Assembly (NCBI GenBank): GCA_024233135.1
Contig: JACKPZ010000004.1
Span: 1-64,000, forward strand
DNA length: 64,000 bases
Direction: 5' to 3'
Origin: Akkermansiaceae bacterium
GTDB lineage: Bacteria > Verrucomicrobiota > Verrucomicrobiia > Verrucomicrobiales > Akkermansiaceae
Positions 17,425-25,375 of this stretch are shown piece after piece. The notes beneath the pieces are model-generated. The model saw only the letters and a program-made list of their open reading frames with translations, was not told where the DNA came from and ran no database searches. Positions within the stretch are counted from its first letter, which is position 1. Each line of letters opens with the position of its first letter. Position numbers and translations under genes: made by a program.

Positions 17425-18416
17425 AGGATCTGTTCACCTTGGGAGGAGCATCGGTGGTCTATGGGCCATCGAACGCCGGGAAGACATTTTGGATTGTCGA
17501 TCTCGGCGTTGCCGTGGCGTCCGGTCGCCCGTTTCGTGACGAGATGGAGGTCGATCAAGGCGCGGTGATCTACGTCGCCCTCGAAGGGTCGCACGGCGCG
17601 AAGAACCGCATTGAGGCTCTCCGCCGTTCCGGCAAGCTCGAACCCGGCATCCCTTTCTATCTCGTGTTCGATCCCGTCTCCCTCCTTGAGCCGGGGCACG
17701 CGGAGCGCCTCGCGGAGACCGTAGCAAAGGTGGCGGCCGAGTCGGGCCATACGGTCGCGCTCGTCATCATCGACACGATGGCGCGGGCGATGGCGGGCGG
17801 CGACGAGAACAAGGGGGAGGACATGACACTTGCGGTGCAGGCGATCGATGCGGTTCGCGCCGCGACCGGAGCGCACGTCTGCGTCGTCCATCATTGCGGC
17901 AAGGATCAGGCCCGGGGCGCTCGCGGCCATTCTTCGCTTCGGGCGGCCGTGGATACCGAGATCGAGATCACCAAGCTCGACAGCGGGATGATGTCCGTGG
18001 CGAAGATCACCAAACAGCGTGACTTGGCCCCCTGCGACGAGATGCCCTTCTTTCTCAAGGTGGTCGAACTCGGCACCGATCGGCGGGGCAAGCCCATCAC
18101 AAGTTGCGTGGTCTGCCATGAGTCCCCCTCGTTGATCGAGAAACCTTCGGGGAGCGCCGGGAGGAAGAAAAAGCTTTCGGTTGATGATGTCGTCAAGGCG
18201 CTGTCGACCGGCGACATGGCACGCACTGATCTGATTGATTTGCTCATGGACAAGCACGAGTGCACGGACAAGACGGTCACGAAAGCAATCGTTGCAGCGC
18301 GGATTGCAGCGAGGATCGGCGAGTGCAAGAGGCGGCCCGCCGACGGAGGCCGCGCGCTCCTTTGGTATTGTGTCCGTCATCCCGACGATTCGGATTCGGG
18401 AAAAGGGAAAGAATGA
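17412..18416 (+). CDS. RepA-like AAA ATPase/helicase
   Basis: A 334-residue RecA-fold ATPase of the RepA/AAA_25 type found beside primases in plasmids, phages and satellites. It shows FTLGGASVVYGPSNAGKT with Walker A near residues 18-25, then VDQGAVIYVALEGSHG, a Walker-B-like VALVIIDTMARAM, and HVCVVHHCGKD followed by GHSSLRAAVD. The C-terminal 90 residues hold a probable winged-helix region. The ATG at 17412 is the first in this frame near the family start; the frame is open and coding-like for at least 70 bases before it, which supports the frameshift alternative. It probably unwinds or loads the replication fork with the downstream primase. Confidence 0.85.
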   Translation: MDFVEDLFTLGGASVVYGPSNAGKTFWIVDLGVAVASGRPFRDEMEVDQGAVIYVALEGSHGAKNRIEALRRSGKLEPGIPFYLVFDPVSLLEPGHAERLAETVAKVAAESGHTVALVIIDTMARAMAGGDENKGEDMTLAVQAIDAVRAATGAHVCVVHHCGKDQARGARGHSSLRAAVDTEIEITKLDSGMMSVAKITKQRDLAPCDEMPFFLKVVELGTDRRGKPITSCVVCHESPSLIEKPSGSAGRKKKLSVDDVVKALSTGDMARTDLIDLLMDKHECTDKTVTKAIVAARIAARIGECKRRPADGGRALLWYCVRHPDDSDSGKGKE

Positions 18417-18470
18417 AGTTTCCCCTTTCTCCTTCCTTTTCCCTCAACAGGGGGTCGAGGAAGAAGAAGG

Positions 18471-18497
18471 AAACCCCCACCCTCTAGGAGGGGGTTT
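18471..18497 (+). terminator. Strong hairpin between ATPase and primase genes
   Basis: AAACCCCC (18471-18478) pairs with GGGGGTTT (18490-18497). The flanking GAAGAAGG and CTTCCTTC segments extend the stem. A pyrimidine-rich tract follows. It lies 55 bases after the ATPase stop and about 50 before the primase start. It could be a terminator, an attenuator, or a structure that limits primase expression. Confidence 0.5.
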
Positions 18498-18549
18498 CTT
18501 CCTTCTACTTCCTCCCCCGCGCCCAATTTCAGATTTCCAACTCATCCTC

Positions 18550-19524
18550 ATGCTCTCCACCGAACTCAGTATCGACATCACGCTGCTCGAAAAACGCCGT
18601 CATGTCGGAAACAAACTCACCGCCCGCTGTCCCGCATGCGCCGCTGCCGGAAATGACCGCCGGGGCGATCACCTCTTCATCAATCTCTTGAACGGAAAAT
18701 TCGGATGCGCGGCCCACCCCGGCGACTCCGAACACCGCCGCGAAATCTTCGCCCTCGTCGGAATCCGTGGGAAACGCCGCCATGATCCCCTGCGCGACCG
18801 TGAGAGGCGCGAGGCATGGAAGCGCGAGCGGGATGCCGCCGAGGCCCGCAAGCGCGTTCAGGACGCCGCCAAAGCGAAGCGCGATGCCATCGCCGCCCGG
18901 CATCCGTGGGAGCCGATTGATGTGATGAAGGATTCGCCGCAACGGATCGATCAACCGCTCGTTGAACTCGATCCCCGCCACTTCATCGCCACGCTCTTTC
19001 AGCCGAACGCCATGGTATGGACCGGCGAGGTCTATCACTCCGGCACCCGGCACGGGAGCCATTGGCGGACGGCCGGAGAATGGCAGGGTGCCCGCGAGTC
19101 CGAAGTCGGGCCGATGGTCAGTCCCGCGATATGGATGCCGGGGACCGTTTCCCGGACAGGCGACAACGTCCTCGCCACGCCCTACACCGTGCTAGACTTC
19201 GACGGTTTCGACGGGGTGAAGCCCTCGACGCCCGCCGAGATCAAGGTGCACGTCGCCGCCTCGTTCGCGCTTGTGCGGTGGCTCCGCGAGGGCCTCCAAT
19301 GGAAGCTCGCGGCGATCGTCCACTCGGGCAACAAGTCGATCCACGCGTGGTTCCATACCCCGCCGCCCGAAGTCCTCAAGTCCCTCCACGGGGTTGCCGA
19401 ACAATTCGGTGTCGATGCGGGCTTGATCGGCCGGGGCGAGCACCCGTGCCGCCTGCCGGGACAGGTCCACTCCAAGTCCGGGAACGTCTCCCGCGTCCTG
19501 TGGCTCCAAGAACCGATCTCCTAA
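18550..19524 (+). CDS. Prim-pol-like DNA primase with zinc ribbon
   Basis: A 324-residue protein with two parts. Near residue 27 a zinc ribbon (RCPACAAAG then KFGCAAHPGD) resembles primase CHC2-type fingers. The C-terminal part has a metal-binding TVLDFDGFDG near 214-222 and VHSGNKSIHAWFH near 257-269, the D-x-D and sxH motifs of archaeo-eukaryotic primase-type (AEP) enzymes in plasmids and satellites. A basic helical linker joins them. With the upstream RepA-like ATPase it forms a replication module, so the excised element may initiate its own replication. Confidence 0.8.
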   Translation: MLSTELSIDITLLEKRRHVGNKLTARCPACAAAGNDRRGDHLFINLLNGKFGCAAHPGDSEHRREIFALVGIRGKRRHDPLRDRERREAWKRERDAAEARKRVQDAAKAKRDAIAARHPWEPIDVMKDSPQRIDQPLVELDPRHFIATLFQPNAMVWTGEVYHSGTRHGSHWRTAGEWQGARESEVGPMVSPAIWMPGTVSRTGDNVLATPYTVLDFDGFDGVKPSTPAEIKVHVAASFALVRWLREGLQWKLAAIVHSGNKSIHAWFHTPPPEVLKSLHGVAEQFGVDAGLIGRGEHPCRLPGQVHSKSGNVSRVLWLQEPIS

Positions 19525-19557
19525 CCAAAACCAACCCCACCGATCCCACCTGATACC

Positions 19558-19929
19558 ATGAATCCAAATACGACCATCGAACGCACCAAAACCTACCTTT
19601 TCGAAACCCATACCGTCCTTACCGGGTTGATATGGTGCGGGTCGGATACCTACGAGGCCGAGAACTACGACAAGATCGAGGCGGCCGAGGAGTGGATCAA
19701 CGACATCGAAAACCAACTCTTCGCCGGCGGGCTCGAATCCCTCGACCCGACAGCGGGCAAGATGATCGAGTCCGCGATCCTGGCGAAGCTCACGCCGGAG
19801 GAATTTGCGGGTGTTCTCACCGGTTTTGCGGCACCATCGATTGATTCGAACCCGAGGACTCCGAGGTTCTATTCCTACTTCCACGATAGGGAGATTCTCG
19901 GGGAGTGGCTCCCCCCAATCACACGATGA
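19558..19929 (+). CDS. Unknown 123-residue protein
   Basis: A soluble protein beginning MNPNTTIERTKTYLFETHTV, acidic overall, with a helical segment NYDKIEAAEEWINDIENQLFAGG and LTPEEFAGVLTGF. There is no recognisable domain. It starts 33 bases after the primase and overlaps the next small gene by four bases (ATGA), so it belongs to the replication operon. Confidence 0.6.
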   Translation: MNPNTTIERTKTYLFETHTVLTGLIWCGSDTYEAENYDKIEAAEEWINDIENQLFAGGLESLDPTAGKMIESAILAKLTPEEFAGVLTGFAAPSIDSNPRTPRFYSYFHDREILGEWLPPITR

Positions 19930-20117
19930 CCACGAACCTGACCTTCGAGACCTCCCCGGCGCGGATCGCGGCGGAGATCGGCGAGCGGATCTCGATGGAG
20001 GTGATCGCCGCCGGGCTCGCAAGCCTTCCCGCCGACGCCCGGAAACGCATCGAGGACGAGTTCTCCCCTCGGCCCGTCCGTCACATCGAAAGAGTCATCC
20101 GCCCGAAATCGAAATGA
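19926..20117 (+). CDS. Unknown 63-residue protein
   Basis: A small protein, MTTNLTFETSPARIAAEIGER to a basic end. It contains ISMEVIAAGLASLPADARKRIEDEF, which looks like an amphipathic helical pair. Both ends overlap neighbours by four bases as ATGA, strong support for a real translated gene. Function unknown. Confidence 0.6.
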   Translation: MTTNLTFETSPARIAAEIGERISMEVIAAGLASLPADARKRIEDEFSPRPVRHIERVIRPKSK

Positions 20118-20425
20118 AGCTGATTCCCGCCCACGCCCTCGCACGCGCCTTGGAGGAGGAGATTCCCGAGGCGCGGATCGCCCGCGTCCTCAGCGACGCC
20201 ATGGCGGCCGACCTCGTGAACCGGGACGGAAGCCGCGGCCCGGATCACAAGACCCGCCTCGCGGCCGCCGAGACCGCGCTTGCCTACCGTGTCGGCCTCC
20301 CGATCCGTCGCGAGGAGTCGGTCGTCGTGAACGTCGATCCGGCCGGGTCCGACGACATCAAGGAGCGGCTTGCACGCTCCCCGGCGCTGAGGCGGGCGTT
20401 CAGGGATCTGCTTGCCGGGATGTAG
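20114..20425 (+). CDS. Unknown 103-residue protein
   Basis: The protein begins MKLIPAHALARALEEEIPEAR. The section DHKTRLAAAETALAYRVGLPIRREESVVVN resembles the C-terminal part of some phage small terminase and HTH proteins, where a PDH(K/A)TR motif precedes a helix. There is no N-terminal DNA-binding part here, so the resemblance is only suggestive. It overlaps the previous gene by four bases and is the last rightward gene of the replication block. Confidence 0.6.
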   Translation: MKLIPAHALARALEEEIPEARIARVLSDAMAADLVNRDGSRGPDHKTRLAAAETALAYRVGLPIRREESVVVNVDPAGSDDIKERLARSPALRRAFRDLLAGM

Positions 20426-20502
20426 GACGATCCGCCGGTGGTGGAGGTTTCGTGATCGGGATTGAAGGAAGGCGGGGGATCGCTCCGCGCCCGAGGTTCC
20501 CC

Positions 20503-21012
20503 TTATCCGGCGCTGACGTCCACGCCGCTTTCCTCCGCCGACTCGCTCGGCATTTCGTCGGGCGGATCGAGATCGATCGTGAGAATAAATGTCGGGTCGG
20601 CGATGACTCGGCGGAAAGTTTCCATCCACTCGAAGACGGGAAGACCGGGAGCATGTTCGGAACCCGCCTGTGTCACGGTCCACACCTTGTTTGTCTCGCG
20701 GTCGCTGCCATAGGTATCCCTCACCGTCACGCAGTCGCTCAAGGAGAGCCCCATGTCGCTGTATTGGACATCCCATGAATGACCGCCGTCCTCGTCATCC
20801 TTCGATAGGCAGAGGACCGCCGTGTATTGTTCGTGGTGAACCGGAAGGCGCTTTAGCAACCAAATCATCGCTCCGAGGCCCATGATCGTCTCCGGGGCGA
20901 GGTCCGGCCGGGACAGGGCCTTTCGGATGCACTCGGCTAGCGCGTCCTGAATCCACAAATCGTCCTCCTTGATCCATAGGGCAGGCGATGTTTGGTCTGT
21001 GTCTGATGTCAT
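20503..21012 (-). CDS. Unknown 169-residue protein
   Basis: A leftward gene with a clear ATG at 21012. The protein is acidic, with a helical N-terminal half (DALAECIRKALSRPDLAP) and a segment HEQYTAVLCLSKDDEDGGHSW. It has no signal peptide or membrane segment and no motif I recognise. Orientation opposite to both neighbouring operons suggests independent expression, perhaps as a regulator or an anti-defence or maintenance gene, but nothing in the sequence shows that. Confidence 0.5.
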   Translation of the reverse strand: MTSDTDQTSPALWIKEDDLWIQDALAECIRKALSRPDLAPETIMGLGAMIWLLKRLPVHHEQYTAVLCLSKDDEDGGHSWDVQYSDMGLSLSDCVTVRDTYGSDRETNKVWTVTQAGSEHAPGLPVFEWMETFRRVIADPTFILTIDLDPPDEMPSESAEESGVDVSAG

Positions 21013-21149
21013 GGTTGGAAAGCTTGATGAGGGTCAATCACGCTCCGGCGGGCACCCCTCCGACCGTCCATCGGATGCCGGGACACGGTTAGGCCGAGCA
21101 AGTGTGAACGGTTGTGGAGGTTGTGCGTCTGCATGAACTGGCGGCGGGC

Positions 21150-21179
21150 TCCCAAAAACAAACCGAGCCACCTCGGTTT
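21150..21179 (-). terminator. Minus-strand hairpin with T tract
   Basis: AAACCGAG-CCAC-CTCGGTTT (21160-21179) forms a perfect 8-bp stem. On the minus strand it is followed by TGTTTTTGGG, as in an intrinsic terminator. It lies upstream of the leftward gene that starts at 21012, so it could block leftward transcripts coming from the restriction cassette. Confidence 0.55.
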
Positions 21180-21266
21180 CCCAAGGTGGCCGGGGTGTTG
21201 AGAAGCCGCACAGAGACGACCGCGACGACCTTTGGCTTCCCCCGTAGGGTCGGCTTGGACATGCGC

Positions 21267-21301
21267 CGCCGCCACCCCGACCTTTCGGCCTGGTGGCGGC
21301 G
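21267..21301. repeat. Inverted repeat upstream of type III restriction cassette
   Basis: CGCCGCCACC (21267-21276) and its complement GGTGGCGGCG (21292-21301) enclose a 15-base loop. The 481-base gap 21013-21493 holds this, the minus-strand terminator and no convincing gene. The hairpin may shape the 5' leader of the res transcript. Confidence 0.4.
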
Positions 21302-21493
21302 TTGATTCGGTCAACGCCTTCCGCTCCGTGCGGGGTTCTCACGCCCCGGCCCGGATCTCTCCGGACGAGTGGATTCAAGGATGTCCCCAACAACTCGACA
21401 AGGAGGATCTGATTCCCGGAGTTCTAGCGGTCCGCGGCAGCGGTGGAATCCAAGGAATTGACCTCGCCCATCGTCCATCTAGCCTCATCCGAA

Positions 21494-24205
21494 ATGGCGC
21501 TCCACCCGAAATTCCCACTGTCTCCTTACGATCCGCTTCTGCCGGATTTCCGCTGGTTCCCGGCGGATGAGGCCCTGAGGGAGTCGAGCTACGAAAAGCT
21601 CCTGCCGCCGCTGGTGGCCTTGGTGCGGGAAGGTGTTCATGAATGGCGATCCTCAGGCTATGAGGGGGCGAGCCCGACCACCAAGGCGCTCCTACGCCAT
21701 TGGTTTGAGACCGAGCACCTGCTCGAAAACGCCGACGGCACATTGTTCCCGTTTCGATACTATTTCTCCCAACGGGAGGCGGTTGAGACGGCGATCTGGC
21801 TCTACGAGGCCCGCGGGGCCCGCGAGAAGTTCGACCTCCTACGCTTCGATTCATCCGGTGCCGTATCCCACGGAATGTTTCCCGAGAACTGGCCCCGCTA
21901 CGTTCTCAAGCTGGCGACGGGCGCAGGCAAGACCAAGGTGCTCTCCCTCCTGATCGCGTGGTGCTACTTCCACAAACTCTACGAGCCCGGCTCCGAGCTT
22001 GCGCGCAACTTTCTCCTCATCGCTCCCAACATCATCGTTCTCGATCGCCTCCGCGCCGACTTCGACGGGCTCAAGATCTTCTTCAACGATCCGATCCTTC
22101 CGGAAAACGGTCATGCCGGCCGCGATTGGCGGGACGACTTTCAGATCGCGCTCCACCTTCAAGATGACGTTCGGGTGCTCCAACCGACCGGAAACCTGTT
22201 TCTAACCAACATCCATCGGGTCTTCCTGAACGACTCCCCCGAGCCGTCGATCGATGACGACGACCTTCGCGACTACTTTTTCAACGACGCGTTCGGTCCG
22301 AAGCCGGTCGGCAAGACCACGGATTCCAAGACCGATCTCGGAGAACTGCTCCGGGAAATCGACGAGTTGGCCGTCTTCAACGACGAGGCGCACCATATCC
22401 ACGATGAGCGCATGGCATGGTTCAAGAGCATCGAGGATATCCACCACAAGATGCTCCAACGGGATGGCAAGCTGGCGCTCCAAATCGACGTGACTGCCAC
22501 GCCGCGTCACAACAACGGCGCGATCTTCGTTCAGACGGTTTCCGACTACCCGCTGGTGGAGGCGATCCATCAGAACGTGGTGAAACACCCGGTTCTCCCG
22601 GACGCGGCGAGCCGGGCGAAACTCCGCGAGCACACCTCACCGTTCTTCCACGAGAAATACGACGACTACCTGCGCCTCGGAGTTGAGGAGTGGCGGAAAA
22701 GCTACGCGGAGCACGAGAAGACCGGGAAGAAGGCGGTTCTCTTCGTCATGGTTGACGATACGAAGAACTGCGACGATGTCGGAACCCACTTGGAGAAGAT
22801 TTGCCCTGAACTGGAAGGCAAGGTGCTCGTCATCCATACCAAGAACAACGGCGAGATTTCCGAAACGGCGTCGGGCAAGAAGAAGGAGGAGTTGGAGATT
22901 CTCCGCAAGCAGTCGAACGAAATCGACTCTTGGGAATCGCCCTACAAGGCCATCGTGTCCGTCCTGATGCTCAAGGAAGGATGGGATGTACGCAATGTCA
23001 CGGTCATTTGCGGCCTGCGGGCCTACGCCGCCCAATCGAACATCCTGCCCGAGCAGACACTCGGCCGCGGTCTGCGGCGGATGTATTTCGGTTCCGGCCA
23101 ACGTGAGATCGTTTCCGTTCTCGGCACCCCGGCTTTCATGGAGTTCGTCGAAGGCATCCAAAGCGAGGGCGTTACCTTCGACCGGGTGCCGATGGGTGGC
23201 GGAAGCACGCGCAAGGATTCCCTGATCGTGGAGATCGACACCGACAATTCGGAAAAGGATCTCGAAGCCCTCGACATTCCCCTCCCGAAACTGAGCCGGC
23301 GCTTCGACCGTGAGTTCAAGGACTTGGCCGATCTCGACATCACCAAGTTCGCTCACAAGCCGCTTCCGTTGAAATCCTTCACCGAGGAGGAAACCCGCGA
23401 AATTCTCTTCAAGCGCATGCTCGACGCGGAGATCGATCACTCGATCGTTTTGGACGGCACCGGCCCCGTTGAGTGGCGCTCCGTGGTTGCGTTCTTCGCT
23501 CGGCAGATCCTCAAGGAGCTCCGGAATGTCGGCGGCTATGATGTGCTCTACCCGAAGGTCCGCGATTTTCTTCGTGATCACCTCTTCGAGGGTTCGCCTG
23601 TCAGCCTGGAAGATCCCGTCGTTCTGAGAAACCTTTCGGAACCCGCTCCCGGCAAGCTCGTGTTCGATTCCTTCAAGAAGGCGATCAACGAACTGACGAT
23701 CCGCGAGCAAGGGACCACCGTCATCGAGGACCGCATCCGTCTCCGTGACACCCGTCCGTTCCGAACCGAGCCCCGCGATTTCGTGGCCGCGAAAAAGTCG
23801 GTGTTCAATCGCATCGTCGGGGAGGCGCAGGGCGGCGGCCTCGAACTCTCGTTTGCGGCCTTCCTCGAAGAAGCCCCCGATGTCGCCTCCTTTGCCAAGA
23901 ACTACCTCGCGGTCGGCTTCCGGCTCGACTACGTGAAGGCCGATGGCGACCTCTCCACCTACACACCCGACTTTATCGTCCGCGATACCGCCGGCTCGGT
24001 GTGGATCATCGAAACGAAGGGGCGCGAGGAGCGGGACCTGACGCAGAAGATGGCGCGACTGAGGCAATGGTGTGCGGATGCGAGCGCGGCGGAGGAAGGT
24101 GAGACCACCTACGATTTCATCTACGTCGATGAAGACGGCTTCCGAAAACATGGTCCGAAGACCCTCGCGGACCTCTCCACTAGCTTCACCGAGTTCAAAT
24201 CCTAG
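21494..24205 (+). CDS. res: Type III restriction enzyme, helicase-nuclease subunit (Res)
   Basis: A 903-residue superfamily 2 helicase with a C-terminal nuclease. Walker A is LATGAGKTKV near 139-148, DEAHH near 296, DVTATPRHNNG near 333, and QTLGRGLRRMYFG holds motif VI near 520-532. The nuclease part has YTPDFIVRD near 823 and IIETKGRE near 838, a PD-(D/E)XK site. The ATG at 21494 (MALHPKFPLSPYDPLLPDF) fits the family start; a GTG at 21443 would add 17 residues. Such subunits cut DNA after ATP-driven communication between two unmodified sites, together with Mod. The matching mod gene is at 25376, separated by a DUF3800 gene. Confidence 0.93.
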   Translation: MALHPKFPLSPYDPLLPDFRWFPADEALRESSYEKLLPPLVALVREGVHEWRSSGYEGASPTTKALLRHWFETEHLLENADGTLFPFRYYFSQREAVETAIWLYEARGAREKFDLLRFDSSGAVSHGMFPENWPRYVLKLATGAGKTKVLSLLIAWCYFHKLYEPGSELARNFLLIAPNIIVLDRLRADFDGLKIFFNDPILPENGHAGRDWRDDFQIALHLQDDVRVLQPTGNLFLTNIHRVFLNDSPEPSIDDDDLRDYFFNDAFGPKPVGKTTDSKTDLGELLREIDELAVFNDEAHHIHDERMAWFKSIEDIHHKMLQRDGKLALQIDVTATPRHNNGAIFVQTVSDYPLVEAIHQNVVKHPVLPDAASRAKLREHTSPFFHEKYDDYLRLGVEEWRKSYAEHEKTGKKAVLFVMVDDTKNCDDVGTHLEKICPELEGKVLVIHTKNNGEISETASGKKKEELEILRKQSNEIDSWESPYKAIVSVLMLKEGWDVRNVTVICGLRAYAAQSNILPEQTLGRGLRRMYFGSGQREIVSVLGTPAFMEFVEGIQSEGVTFDRVPMGGGSTRKDSLIVEIDTDNSEKDLEALDIPLPKLSRRFDREFKDLADLDITKFAHKPLPLKSFTEEETREILFKRMLDAEIDHSIVLDGTGPVEWRSVVAFFARQILKELRNVGGYDVLYPKVRDFLRDHLFEGSPVSLEDPVVLRNLSEPAPGKLVFDSFKKAINELTIREQGTTVIEDRIRLRDTRPFRTEPRDFVAAKKSVFNRIVGEAQGGGLELSFAAFLEEAPDVASFAKNYLAVGFRLDYVKADGDLSTYTPDFIVRDTAGSVWIIETKGREERDLTQKMARLRQWCADASAAEEGETTYDFIYVDEDGFRKHGPKTLADLSTSFTEFKS

Positions 24206-24217
24206 ACGTCTTCCATC

Positions 24218-25111
24218 ATGCTCTTCTTCATCGACGAAAGCGGTCACGACCACAAAGCCACCCCCTATGAGGTACTGGCCGGAATCGCCGTTTCGGAATC
24301 CAACCTTTGGAACCTGATCGAGGCGGTTCGGGCGGCAGAGTTCCGATTCTTCGGCATGAGCCTCAGGGAGGCGGGTGCCGAATTGAAGGGAGGAAAGGCC
24401 CTCAAAACAAAGACCTTTCGACTCGCTTCGGAAGGGGATCCGATTGACGAGCCGGAGCGGCGCGACTTGTGCCGGGTCCTGTTGGAGGAGGGGGTGAGGG
24501 CGCGAACCGAAGGTGACAATGCCAAGGTCACCCGCCGCCAACTTGTCGCCTACGGCCAAGCGCGAATCGAGTTCGTTCACGAACTCTTTGCGATCATGGC
24601 GAGGTTCCGAGTGAAAACTTTCGCTGCATTGGTGGATATCAAGGCCCCTCGACCCTCGAATCCCGCCTTCCTGAGAAAGGACTACACCTACCTTTTGGAG
24701 AGGTTCTTCTATTTCCTTGAAGACATTGGACAAAACGAGACCGGGCTCATCGTCTTCGATGAGTTGGACAAAGCGAGGTCGCGAATCCTCATCGATCAAT
24801 TCGGAGCCTATTGCCGCGACACCCACACTGGTTACGTCCGGAGTAGCCGGATCGTACCGGAGCCATTTTTCGTCCACAGTGACCTCACGACGGCCGTCCA
24901 ACTTGCCGACCTCGTTGCTTATAGTTTGAATTGGGGGGTGAGACTCAACCGGATGGACAAGCCCACTCGCCCCGAACTTGAACCGTTCGGCAAGGCCGCC
25001 TTCCAACTTCGGTATGTGGGGCGACGCCCTGATTCCGAGACAGGCGAGGACCGCAACGTGTACGGCGTCTTCTACCTTGATGATTTGCGGCCGAAGGCCG
25101 AGCGCCCATGA
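24218..25111 (+). CDS. DUF3800 protein inserted between res and mod
   Basis: A 297-residue protein of the DUF3800 family. The start MLFFIDESGHD carries the family's conserved DES, and near 225-240 HSDLTTAVQLADLVAY matches the QxADxxAY segment. The family is proposed to have an RNase H-like fold, with acidic residues around a metal. It begins 12 bases after the res stop, so it is probably co-transcribed. Members are seen in defence islands with unknown roles. Here it could regulate or assist the type III system, but no experiment or motif fixes that. Confidence 0.85.
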   Translation: MLFFIDESGHDHKATPYEVLAGIAVSESNLWNLIEAVRAAEFRFFGMSLREAGAELKGGKALKTKTFRLASEGDPIDEPERRDLCRVLLEEGVRARTEGDNAKVTRRQLVAYGQARIEFVHELFAIMARFRVKTFAALVDIKAPRPSNPAFLRKDYTYLLERFFYFLEDIGQNETGLIVFDELDKARSRILIDQFGAYCRDTHTGYVRSSRIVPEPFFVHSDLTTAVQLADLVAYSLNWGVRLNRMDKPTRPELEPFGKAAFQLRYVGRRPDSETGEDRNVYGVFYLDDLRPKAERP

Positions 25112-25260
25112 AACAACAAAGGCAATGCCCGGTTACCCAAGCAAAGCCTCCGCGGCGAATTTCTCAAAGATGGGGATGGAATCAAGTCGAATTTCCGTTG
25201 GTGCGCACCCGGATCGGGGGCGTTTTATGGGGCCTGTTCCACCAAGAGTCCTCCAAAACT

Positions 25261-25375
25261 CAAGCGACGTGATTTTTCAAGTCGTTAAAAACCAATGAGA
25301 AATATGGGATTTTGGTTTATCGAATCCTTCAAAATCACCCCCAAAAAACCATTTCCACCCTGCCCTTAGCCCGCC
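25261..25375 (+). promoter_or_regulatory. A/T-rich leader before mod
   Basis: The 264-base gap before mod becomes markedly A/T-rich from about 25265. It holds a short inverted repeat, AAACCA (25289-25294) and TGGTTT (25313-25318). A separate mod promoter would let methylase appear before nuclease, which restriction systems need. I cannot assign exact -35 and -10 boxes. Confidence 0.35.

Noticed and set aside
22637..25006. A 789-codon minus-strand frame opposite res and DUF3800
   Set aside because: It spans two real genes on the other strand and their junction, with no recognisable motifs.
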